This document shows positions 57,101 through 64,000 of a DNA stretch of 64,000 nt, in pieces; within the stretch, counting starts at the first letter, position 1; every line of letters starts with the position of its first letter. The position numbers and the translations under genes are program-made. The DNA comes from Azonexus hydrophilus (GTDB taxonomy: Bacteria; Pseudomonadota; Gammaproteobacteria; Burkholderiales; Rhodocyclaceae). Location of the stretch: contig NZ_CAJHOB010000010.1 in the NCBI RefSeq assembly GCF_905120355.1, forward strand, positions 53,299-117,298, in the 5' to 3' direction. The notes under the pieces were generated by a model. That model saw only the letters and a program-made list of their open reading frames with translations, was not told the DNA's origin and did not search any database.

Positions 57101-57658
57101 ATGAACTTCAAACCGCAAGAATTCGCCCAGTCCGGCATCAATTTTTCCCTGTTCGTCGCCAATACCGTGCTGAACGGTGTCGAGCGCCTGGCTGTGCTCA
57201 ACCTGGCCGCTAGCCGTTCGGCTCTGGAAGCTGGCATCAGCAACCTGAACATCCTTCTGGGTGCCAAGGATCTGCCCAGCTTGATCGAACTGCAGAAAAG
57301 CATTGCCACGCCGAGCCTGGAGAAGGGTGTGGAGTACTCGCGCAACGTGATCGCCATTGCGACCGAAGCCAAGGACAAGATCGCCAAGGAAGTGGAAATC
57401 CACGTTGCCGACACCAAGGCCAAGGTTTCCGGCCTGGTCGAAAAGGCGCTGGAATCGGCGCCGGCAGGTTCGGAAGTGGCTGTTGCTGCCGTCAAGTCGG
57501 CCATGCAGTCGGCCAACGAAGCCATGGGCAACCTGAACAAGGTGGCCAAGCAGGCTGCTGAAGTGACCGAAGCCTCGGTTGCTGCCGCGACCGAAGCGAC
57601 CATTCAGGCGGCTGGTGTTGCTGCGGCCCCGAAGGCCAGCAGCAAGAAGGCTGCCTAA
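57101..57658 (+). CDS. phaP: Phasin (polyhydroxyalkanoate granule-associated protein)
   Basis: Amphipathic helical protein that coats polyhydroxyalkanoate granules. The 185 residues start MNFKPQEFAQSGINFSLFVA, lack membrane segments and cysteines, and have a helical Ala/Lys/Glu-rich C-terminus ending KASSKKAA, as in the short phasin family of betaproteobacteria. GGAG precedes the ATG at 57101. Strong promoter, a PhaR-like site and a terminator make it a monocistronic unit. Confidence 0.9.
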   Translation: MNFKPQEFAQSGINFSLFVANTVLNGVERLAVLNLAASRSALEAGISNLNILLGAKDLPSLIELQKSIATPSLEKGVEYSRNVIAIATEAKDKIAKEVEIHVADTKAKVSGLVEKALESAPAGSEVAVAAVKSAMQSANEAMGNLNKVAKQAAEVTEASVAAATEATIQAAGVAAAPKASSKKAA

Positions 57659-57685
57659 GCCAGACTTACTGCGTCACGCAGGCCG

Positions 57686-57708
57686 AAACCGGGGGCAACC
57701 CCGGTTTT
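57686..57708 (+). terminator. Intrinsic terminator after the phasin gene
   Basis: AAACCGGGG (57686-57694) and CCCCGGTTT (57699-57707) with a 4-base loop followed by a short T tract. Confidence 0.75.
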
Positions 57709-57834
57709 GTCGTTTACGCCGTCGTTGCATGCGTGCGATGTCAGCATCCCCGGATTAGCAGCGTAAAATCTGCCCCCTGCCAAGTTATCGAGCGCCGAAT
57801 ACGTCCATGGCGTGCTCAATCCGGAGAGGGTGAA

Positions 57835-59205
57835 ATGAAAAATCAGGAAACTGCTCAGGCGCCAGAGGCGCGCGTGCATTGGTCCAGTCGCTGGGGGTTC
57901 TTTCTGGTGACGGTCGGTTCGGCGGTAGGGCTGGGCAACCTCTGGAAATTCCCCTACATGACCGGCAGCAATGGCGGCAGTGCCTTCGTCCTGGTTTATC
58001 TGTTTTGCATTCTGCTGATCGGCGTCCCGCTTTTAATGGCGGAAACCCTGCTGGGGCGGCGTGGACAGGCAAGTCCAGTGGGGACGATGCGCCTGCTCGT
58101 TGCCGAAGCCGGGGCTAGTAAGGCGTGGCTGGCTATCGGCTACATCGGCATCATGGGCTCTTTCCTGATTCTGTCGTTCTACAGCGTGGTCGCCGGCTGG
58201 GTGCTGGAATATACGTGGCAGGCAGCGGGTGGGTTCGCCCCGGCGCCCAAGGAAGCCTTCGGACAGGCCTTCAGTGATCTGCTCGCCAATCCAGGCCGCC
58301 TGATTTTCTGGCATACGCTGTTCATGGCCATGACCGCCGCAGTCGTGCTGGGTGGGGTGACTTCCGGTATCGAGCGCGCCAACCGGATCATGATGCCGAG
58401 CCTGTTCCTGATCCTGCTGTTCCTGGTGGGCTACGGCGCCTTCGCTGCGGATCTGCCGGCGGCCTTTCGTTTCCTGTTCCACTTCGATGCGGCAGCCATC
58501 AACCGCAGCGTGTTGTTCGCTGCTATGGGACACGCGTTCTTTACCTTGAGCCTGGGGATGGGGGCCATCATTACCTATGGCTCCTATCTTGACCGGGCTA
58601 CTTCGATTCCGCGTATCTGCCTGCAGGTGGCAGTGGCCGATACCCTGGTGGCCCTGCTGGCCGGTCTGTCGATCTTTGCCGTGGTGTTCGCCCAGGGACT
58701 GGAACCGGCCGCTGGGCCGGGTTTGCTGTTGCAGACACTGCCACTGGCGTTTTCGCAGATGCCGGGGGGGCAGGTGGTCGGTTTCCTGTTTTTCGTGCTG
58801 GTGGTATTTGCCGCCTGGACCTCCTCCATTTCCCTGCTGGAACCCAGCGTTACCCTGGTTGTCGAGCGTTTTGGTCTGGGCCGCCAGGTGGCCGTGCTGC
58901 TGGTGACGCTGGGCATCTGGTTGCTGGGTGTGGCGGTAGCCCTGTCGTTCAACGCCTGGAGCGGTGTCACCCTGTTCGGACTTGGTTTTTTCGATTTGCT
59001 CGATACCCTGACGAGCAAGATCATGATGCCGTTGGCCGGGCTGCTGATTGCGGTGTTTACCGCCTGGGTTATGCAGCGTCGGCATGTGGCCGATGAAATC
59101 GGGCTGTCTGGCCGCAGTTTCTCTTTCTGGTACCGGGTGGTGGCCTTTGTGTCGCCGGTGGCCATTGCGATCATCTTCCTCAACGTGATCGGTATCCTGG
59201 GCTAA
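57835..59205 (+). CDS. Neurotransmitter:sodium symporter (SNF) family transporter
   Basis: Sodium-dependent amino acid type transporter (LeuT fold). The 456 residues show the TM1 unwound sodium/substrate site in TVGSAVGLGNLWKFPYMTG and NGGSAFVLVYL, the conserved SGIERANRIMMPSLF loop, and about 11-12 helices. GGAGAGG precedes the ATG. The substrate is unknown; neighbours do not form an operon with it. Confidence 0.92.
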   Translation: MKNQETAQAPEARVHWSSRWGFFLVTVGSAVGLGNLWKFPYMTGSNGGSAFVLVYLFCILLIGVPLLMAETLLGRRGQASPVGTMRLLVAEAGASKAWLAIGYIGIMGSFLILSFYSVVAGWVLEYTWQAAGGFAPAPKEAFGQAFSDLLANPGRLIFWHTLFMAMTAAVVLGGVTSGIERANRIMMPSLFLILLFLVGYGAFAADLPAAFRFLFHFDAAAINRSVLFAAMGHAFFTLSLGMGAIITYGSYLDRATSIPRICLQVAVADTLVALLAGLSIFAVVFAQGLEPAAGPGLLLQTLPLAFSQMPGGQVVGFLFFVLVVFAAWTSSISLLEPSVTLVVERFGLGRQVAVLLVTLGIWLLGVAVALSFNAWSGVTLFGLGFFDLLDTLTSKIMMPLAGLLIAVFTAWVMQRRHVADEIGLSGRSFSFWYRVVAFVSPVAIAIIFLNVIGILG

Positions 59206-59223
59206 GGCCAGCGTTCAGCCAGT

Positions 59224-59784
59224 CTATTCCGGGGCGCTGATCTTGACTCGCACCATGCGTTGGAAGAAGAGGCTGTTGGGGACCTGCAGCAGGCTGGGCT
59301 CGCGGTCGGGCAGGTTTTCCCGGAGGGTGGTGTGGATCAGGTGAATGTCGAGCACCTCGCCGCCCAGTCCGGGTTTGTCGCCGTTTTCCAGGATTTCGAT
59401 GTGATCGTGCAGGCGAAATGGCCGGGTGGTATAGATCAATATTGAGCAGAACAGATTGGACAGGACGCTCCAGGCGGCAAAAAAAGCGACTGCCGCCACG
59501 GTTGTGAAACCGGTGATGGCGCCCCACAGCACCATGCTCGAGACCCCGAAACGATCGAGGATGAACAGCAGAAGTCCGCCGAAAATAAGCGCCGTACTGA
59601 TGCGGCCCCCGCCAACGATCAGTTCCAGTGGCAGGTTGTGACGCAGCACGATGCGGCGGATCAGCCAGTGCAGTACAGCTCGTAGCAGAAAGGCCAGGAG
59701 TACGGCGGCGCCGATCTGCAGTGCCAGGGTAATGTCAGCCAGCCAGGGCATGGCCCAGTCGGGGAGATGGTTTTTAAGTTTCAT
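59224..59784 (-). CDS. Small MscS-family mechanosensitive channel
   Basis: 186-residue inner-membrane protein with about four helices and the MscS pore/beta-domain signature ITGFTTVAAVAFFAAWSVLS followed by TRPFRLHDHIEI. The C-terminal portion is short compared with MscS (286 residues), lacking most of the cytoplasmic vestibule. Its start overlaps the stop of the DnaQ-like gene by ATGA, so the two are translationally coupled. Confidence 0.88.
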   Translation of the reverse strand: MKLKNHLPDWAMPWLADITLALQIGAAVLLAFLLRAVLHWLIRRIVLRHNLPLELIVGGGRISTALIFGGLLLFILDRFGVSSMVLWGAITGFTTVAAVAFFAAWSVLSNLFCSILIYTTRPFRLHDHIEILENGDKPGLGGEVLDIHLIHTTLRENLPDREPSLLQVPNSLFFQRMVRVKISAPE

Positions 59785-60842
59785 GAGCGGGCTTCGAGCG
59801 AGGTCAATTGGCCGGCGTGTTTGCTCAGGATGGCGTAGATGTCGGCGTCAAACCCCGGGCGGGGGGCGGTGAGCAGAGCCGGGAGGGCATCCGGTGTTTC
59901 TGCGGTGCCCAGGTAGCACCACTGATCGACCAGATGCAGGGTCGAGAGTTCGCGTAATGCTGCCGGCCCGGCAAAAGGCCAGCGCGGCGCCGGCCCGCTG
60001 TGATTGCGTCGGGGCCGTTGCAGGCTGGGGGGAGATAACGCGCGCAAACGCGCTTCGAGCAGGCGGGCGCCGATTTCGCCCGCAGTTTCATGCCAGACAA
60101 TATGCTGTACCCGTTCCCGCACCTGGCGGTCGCGGCTGGTCTTTTCCGGTGCGGCAAAAAATTGCGACAACTGCCGGGCGATGTTGCCGGCGCGGCTGAT
60201 CCACAGGGCTTGACCCGCCGCGTCGCGCAGTTCGAATACCCCCGGTGTTTCCGGCAATTCTTCCGCTAGTGCCGGGTCGATCTGCGGCGGCAGAACGCAG
60301 GGCGGATTCTGCGCGGCAATGGCGGCGGCGATCTGCTCCGGCGTGCGTTCCCGGTGCGCAATCTGCCAGAACTGGTGCACCAGTTGCGCATCGGCCAAAG
60401 CCCGGTGACGTGCCGCGGCCTGCAGACGGTGCCGTTCGATCAGTGCATCCAGACTGTGCCGTTGATGTTCCGGATAGAGGGCGCGTGACAGTTTGACCGT
60501 GCATAGGGCTGGGCCCCGGAAGCGGACGCCGGCGCGCTTGAATTCATGTTTCAGGAAACCGTGATCGAAACGCGCGTTGTGCGCTACAAACAACCGCCCC
60601 TGCAAGCGCGCCAGGGTTTCTCCGGCAACTGCTGCGAAGGGTGGCGCAGTGGCGACCATGGCATTACTGATGCCGGTCAGTTGTTCGATGAAGGGTGAAA
60701 TGGGTTGCCCGGGATTGACCAGCTGCTGCCATTCATCCACCCGACCATCGGCATCGACGGTGACGATGCCGATTTCGGTGATGCGGTCGACCGCCGCCGT
60801 GGCGCCGGTGGTTTCAAGGTCAACGAAGGCAAGTGGTTGCAT
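59781..60842 (-). CDS. DnaQ-family 3'-5' exonuclease fused to a degenerate GIY-YIG domain
   Basis: 353 residues. The N-terminal half is a DEDDh exonuclease: FVDLETTG, the HNARFDHGFLKHEF motif and HRALADAQLV. The C-terminal half resembles the UvrC/Cho N-terminal GIY-YIG nuclease domain (LPETPGVFELRDAAGQALW, then RAGNIARQLSQFF), but the YIG-type triplet reads WIS, so nuclease activity of that half is doubtful. The start at 60842 (MQPLAFVDLETTG) is chosen by homology; an ATG at 60878 is possible and no ribosome-binding site decides. Such fusions are annotated as epsilon-subunit-like proteins and are distinct from the replicative DnaQ. Confidence 0.88.
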   Translation of the reverse strand: MQPLAFVDLETTGATAAVDRITEIGIVTVDADGRVDEWQQLVNPGQPISPFIEQLTGISNAMVATAPPFAAVAGETLARLQGRLFVAHNARFDHGFLKHEFKRAGVRFRGPALCTVKLSRALYPEHQRHSLDALIERHRLQAAARHRALADAQLVHQFWQIAHRERTPEQIAAAIAAQNPPCVLPPQIDPALAEELPETPGVFELRDAAGQALWISRAGNIARQLSQFFAAPEKTSRDRQVRERVQHIVWHETAGEIGARLLEARLRALSPPSLQRPRRNHSGPAPRWPFAGPAALRELSTLHLVDQWCYLGTAETPDALPALLTAPRPGFDADIYAILSKHAGQLTSLEARS

Positions 60843-60983
60843 GGGGGTCGAGTTACCGCGGTGGGGCAAAAGCGGCATTGTGGCGTAAAAGAAGGAGGAG
60901 GGGAAACGCGGTGATGGATGACAGAGACCCGTATGGATCTGCCCTCCGGATGCGTGGCCGCCTCTTTTGCTGCTAGAATCCGT

Positions 60984-61171
60984 CGCGTTTCAGGTGCCGT
61001 TGGTGGATCGATTCCACCGCGGTGAAACGGGAAAGCGGTGCGCCTCCATGGAGGCAATTCCGCTGCTGCCCCCGCAACGGTAAGCGAGTGCGGGCGTATC
61101 ACAAAGCCACTGGGTTACACCGGGAAGGCGATACGTCAAGACTTGCAAGCCCGGAGACCGGCCTGCGACAA
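60984..61171 (+). promoter_or_regulatory. Cobalamin riboswitch
   Basis: Leader upstream of a btuB-like gene with the conserved elements in order: TTTCAGGTGCC (P1/P3 start), GGTGAAACGGGAA, CTGCCCCCGCAACGGTAA, AAAGCCACTGGG, and the B12-box-like CCGGAGACCGGCC. It precedes the receptor gene by about 140 bases, which contain a likely expression platform with GC-rich hairpins. Binding of adenosyl- or other cobalamin should lower receptor expression. Confidence 0.93.
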
Positions 61172-61308
61172 ACACGTCAAGAGTGCTGCGGGGAGGCGGT
61201 GCTGGCTGTCGCGAGCCGCTGAGGCTGTCGTGGCCTGCCCTTTTTCCCCAGCATTCATATTCAATGATGCACCGGCTTGCGGGGACGCTTGCCGGCGGAG
61301 GGAAACTC

Positions 61309-63162
61309 ATGCATATCCGACTCAAGCCGCTGGCGGCCTTGCTGCTGCCGCTGTTCGCCTTAAACACCCAGGTCCGGGCCGAGCAAAGCTTCGATCCTGT
61401 CGTCGTCACTGCGACACGTAGTGAAAGCCGCGTGTCTGAGGTGCTGGCTGATGTGACCGTGATCGACCGGGCAGAAATCGAGCGTCACGGCGCCGGGACC
61501 ATCACTGAACTGCTGGCTCGCCAACCGGGCATTCAGGCGGTGCAAAACGGCGGCCCCGGGACGTCAACCAGCTTCTACATTCGTGGCGCCAATGCGGCGC
61601 ATACTAAGGTTCTGGTTGATGGGGTTGCCATCAATTCAGTTGATTTGTCCGGTTCGCCGCTGCGCTTCATTTCGCTCGCTGATGTCGAGCGCATCGAAGT
61701 CCTGCGTGGTCCGGGGTCGACGTTATATGGCGCAGATGCCGTCGGGGGGGTGATCCATGTCATCACCCGGCGCGGCGCTCCAGGGCTGCGTGCCGATGGT
61801 TTCGTCGGCTATGGCAGTAAAAACACCCGTCAGGCCAGCGCCGGTCTGTCCGGCGGCAATGAACAGTGGCGTTTCCGTGTTGAAGCGGATCAGCGTACCA
61901 GCGATGGTTTTTCTTCGCAGCGCAAGGCCAGCAACCGTGATGCTGATGATGATGCTTACCGCAACACGGGGGGCGCGGCGTCGCTATCCTTCATGCCGGC
62001 GGCCGGCCATGAAATCGGCGCTGCATACCGGCGCAATGAAGGCCGGGCGCACTACGACAGTGGCAATCAACCGGCCAATGGCAACTACGACGACCGGGTC
62101 GATTTCACCGCCGAGCAATGGCAGGTTTTCAGCCGTAACCGTTTGACTGAGCACTGGGTCAGCCGCCTCCAGTATGCCGAAGCGGAAGATCGCCAGACTT
62201 CCTGGCGGAGGGATGCCTGGGCCGAGGAAAAGACACAGCAGGATACGCGCAATCGCCAGATGAGCTGGCAGAACGATGTGATCCTGCCGCTGGGTAAGGC
62301 ATTGTTCGCGCTTGAGCGTCATGAGCAGGAGATTCGCCCAGTCACCGGTTTCATGCGGCAGCCCGAGATCGACAACAATTCCGCCCTGCTTGGCTGGACC
62401 GCCAGCGCCGGTGACCATAGCTGGCAGCTGAACGCTCGCCGCGACGAGCATTCCGAGTTCGGCGGCCAGAATACCTGGGGCGCGGCCTACGGCTACCGTC
62501 TGAGCCAGGCACTGCGGGCACATGTCAGCTATGGCACTGCTTTCAAGGCACCTTCGGTTTACCAGTTGTTCATGAATTCTCCGTGGGGCAGCGGCAATCC
62601 CGATCTCAAACCGGAAAAATCGCGCAACCAGGAGCTTGGGCTGGCTTGGGACAATGGCACGCATACGGTCAACGCCACCTGGTATCGCAACCGGATCACT
62701 AACCTGATCGATTGGGTTTCCGATCCCGTGACCAGGGTGGGTACTTATGAAAATGTCAGCAAGGCGCGTCTGGAAGGGGTGACTGTGACTTATGCCGGGC
62801 GCTTCGGTGAGTGGAACGTCAAGGCCAGTTACGACTGGCTGGATGCCGAGAATGCTGACAACCATAAAGTACTGGGGCGTCGTGCCAAACACCGGGGCAT
62901 GGTCGGCGTCAGTCGCACCTGGGGTGCCTTCGAGGCCGGCGTGGAAGCGCTGGGTGTGGGCAAGCGTTACAACAGCAATAACGAAACTGGCGAGATGGGC
63001 GGCTATGGCCTGGTTAACCTGACCGGGCGTTACGCCATCAACAAGAGCCTGTCGATCGAGGGACGGATCAACAACCTGTTCGACAAGAACTACGAACTGG
63101 CTCAGGGGTACAACACGCCCGGCATGAATGCCTTCATCGGCATTCGGTACACGCCGCAATAA
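61309..63162 (+). CDS. btuB: TonB-dependent outer-membrane cobalamin receptor
   Basis: 617-residue beta-barrel receptor for vitamin B12 uptake. Seen: signal peptide (MHIRLKPLAALLLPLFALNT), TonB-box-like SFDPVVVTATRSESR, the plug domain (FYIRGANAAHTKVLVDGV and LRGPGSTLYGADAVGGVI), and a C-terminal strand ending FIGIRYTPQ. GGCGGAGGG precedes the ATG. The riboswitch in its leader is strong evidence for cobalamin as substrate. No btuFCD genes follow within the window. Confidence 0.93.
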   Translation: MHIRLKPLAALLLPLFALNTQVRAEQSFDPVVVTATRSESRVSEVLADVTVIDRAEIERHGAGTITELLARQPGIQAVQNGGPGTSTSFYIRGANAAHTKVLVDGVAINSVDLSGSPLRFISLADVERIEVLRGPGSTLYGADAVGGVIHVITRRGAPGLRADGFVGYGSKNTRQASAGLSGGNEQWRFRVEADQRTSDGFSSQRKASNRDADDDAYRNTGGAASLSFMPAAGHEIGAAYRRNEGRAHYDSGNQPANGNYDDRVDFTAEQWQVFSRNRLTEHWVSRLQYAEAEDRQTSWRRDAWAEEKTQQDTRNRQMSWQNDVILPLGKALFALERHEQEIRPVTGFMRQPEIDNNSALLGWTASAGDHSWQLNARRDEHSEFGGQNTWGAAYGYRLSQALRAHVSYGTAFKAPSVYQLFMNSPWGSGNPDLKPEKSRNQELGLAWDNGTHTVNATWYRNRITNLIDWVSDPVTRVGTYENVSKARLEGVTVTYAGRFGEWNVKASYDWLDAENADNHKVLGRRAKHRGMVGVSRTWGAFEAGVEALGVGKRYNSNNETGEMGGYGLVNLTGRYAINKSLSIEGRINNLFDKNYELAQGYNTPGMNAFIGIRYTPQ

Positions 63163-63172
63163 CGTGGTTCAA

Positions 63173-63212
63173 CCTCTCCGGCACGGTCAGTCGATGGTGC
63201 CGGAGAGGCTTT
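63173..63212 (+). terminator. Intrinsic terminator after btuB
   Basis: CCTCTCCGGCAC (63173-63184) and GTGCCGGAGAGG (63197-63208) form a perfect 12-bp stem with a 12-base loop, followed by CTTT. Confidence 0.8.
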
Positions 63213-63624
63213 CATGCGGCGGATTGATTCCCTCTGGAAAACGTCATCACCACGCGCTTGGTTAAATGACTATGCCCGGATGGGTGCTGTGGGTTATCCC
63301 CGGAACCTTTATCGGTAGTCGAATCTAGCTACTATAAGTTAGCCTAGGCGCTGTTTTGTGGCTATAACGCATCTGGCAGTGGGGCCCAGGTGCTCGATAA
63401 CAGTAGCGGTTGCCTTACTATTGGTTGTGCGATTACTATTACTCGGTGTTTCCATGGTCAAGGATCGGGTTTCATCTTCGCTATGAATCTACCGGGTTTA
63501 GAAAAGATTTCCCACTGGGCGCTTTCGGCAAAGCCGAATGTGCCAGGAGTCCAAGCGACAGCGCGGCAGGTCTGGGGCACGGAGTATCCGATCCCCTCGG
63601 CGTGTTGGGTCTAGGCCGAAGGCG
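63213..63624. other. Gene-poor junction before the mobile-element fragment
   Basis: About 410 bases between the btuB terminator and the GmtY-like fragment. No convincing gene, RNA or promoter is seen; short open frames here lack recognisable motifs. It includes an AT-rich stretch (about 63310-63360, with CTACTATAAGTTAGCC) and a small hairpin TTCGGC/GCCGAA near 63525-63538. The left boundary of the mobile element is probably inside this stretch. Confidence 0.5.
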
Positions 63625-63948
63625 ATGGACCACACCATCATCCAAGCAGGGGTAGTCAGAGATTCACACGGTGTCGAGTGCTCGATCCCTGTGATTCTGA
63701 CCGACCAGGGTCCGTTATTACCCCTGGTCGATTACATGCTGTGGAGCATCAACAGCAAGAGCCACTCGTGGCGGGGCAAGCTGGCTCAGGGAGTGAGTCT
63801 TCTAATCCAATACCTTGCCGCGAACAAAGACCTTTTCTCCACTCCACACGAAGCGTTCTCGGGTTTTGTGAACCGCTTGGCCAACGGCACGGTTGGCGAG
63901 GACGGGTTGGACCCGTCGGGGCTTTACTGGGGTGCCAAAGCCTCTTGA
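63625..63948 (+). pseudogene. N-terminal fragment of a GmtY-like gamma-mobile-trio recombinase
   Basis: 107 residues from ATG 63625 resembling the N-terminus of GmtY, the tyrosine-recombinase-type protein of gamma-mobile-trio elements: VILTDQGPLLPLVDYMLW, SWRGKLAQGVSLLIQYLAAN, then FVNRLANGTVGEDGLDPSGL and a YW pair. The match is from memory of the family. The frame stops at TGA 63946 right after this block, and the other two frames also close by 63958, so the catalytic part is missing: the gene is broken, frameshifted or interrupted by another insertion. The window ends 52 bases later. Confidence 0.55.
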
Positions 63949-64000
63949 GGTAGGCTGAAAAAAGTGGAGTCCAACGTTTCGTAAAATGATCGAAAACGGA

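Noticed and set aside
63390..63614. A 74-codon open frame in the btuB-gmtY gap
   Set aside because: No ribosome-binding site, no recognisable domain, and an overlapping frame of similar length exists; probably chance.

Overview
The window looks like a chromosomal segment of a betaproteobacterium, most likely of the Rhodocyclales (Dechloromonas/Azonexus-like). The evidence is the gene content and order: tpiA-secG-tRNA-Leu-nuoA-N; petABC followed by sspA-sspB; speD-speE; a phasin; and a betaproteobacterial-type beta-oxidation cluster. Most of the sequence is GC-rich. The type IV pilus cluster (about 38.4-45.3 kb) is visibly more AT-rich. No rRNA operon or CRISPR array is present. All coordinates were read by eye, and start codons were chosen from ribosome-binding sites and family N-termini.

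Layout. 1-2.5 kb: 3' part of glmM, tpiA, secG and tRNA-Leu(GAG). 2.6-17.0 kb: complete 14-gene complex I operon nuoABCDEFGHIJKLMN, closed by a hairpin. 17.1-19.9 kb: SRP RNA, dnaX, ybaB, recR. 19.9-24.0 kb: cytochrome bc1 (petABC), stringent starvation proteins sspA/sspB and a CbiX-like protein. 24.1-26.9 kb: DUF3579 protein, SprA-like metalloprotease-fold protein, suhB, trmJ. 26.9-30.3 kb: LysR regulator divergent from ferredoxin-NADP reductase, then speD-speE behind a long structured leader. 30.3-34.3 kb: mtfA and an EamA transporter on the minus strand, relA on the plus strand. 34.4-36.0 kb: a small copper/cytochrome-oxidase assembly set (membrane-anchored unknown protein, SCO1, PCuAC). 36.1-38.2 kb: Fic protein and two bacterioferritin subunits. 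38.4-45.3 kb: minor pilins fimT/pilV/pilW/pilX, pilY1, pilE. 45.4-45.7 kb: rpsT. 45.8-55.1 kb: minus-strand fatty acid degradation operon. 55.3-59.8 kb: chemoreceptor, phasin, sodium symporter, MscS-like channel. 59.8-63.2 kb: DnaQ-like exonuclease fusion, cobalamin riboswitch and btuB-like receptor. 63.2-64.0 kb: a gene-poor junction and the N-terminal fragment of a GmtY-like (gamma-mobile-trio) recombinase.

How the parts work together. Complex I, the bc1 complex and the SCO/PCuAC copper chaperones describe an aerobic respiratory chain. The fatty acid operon (multifunctional FadB-type protein, thiolase, acyl-CoA synthetase, acyl-CoA dehydrogenase) starts at a promoter carrying a PsrA-like operator. 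It lies near a phasin gene whose promoter carries a PhaR-like site, so lipid breakdown and polyhydroxyalkanoate storage appear physically linked. RelA and SspA/SspB belong to starvation responses.

The points most worth a second look are the GmtY-like fragment at the right edge (likely the start of a mobile island or its remnant), a putative 21-codon upstream ORF lying exactly between the arms of an inverted repeat in the speD leader, complementary loss of active-site residues in the two bacterioferritins, a DnaQ exonuclease fused to a degenerate GIY-YIG domain, and the fatty acid operon with its lipid-fold accessory genes.
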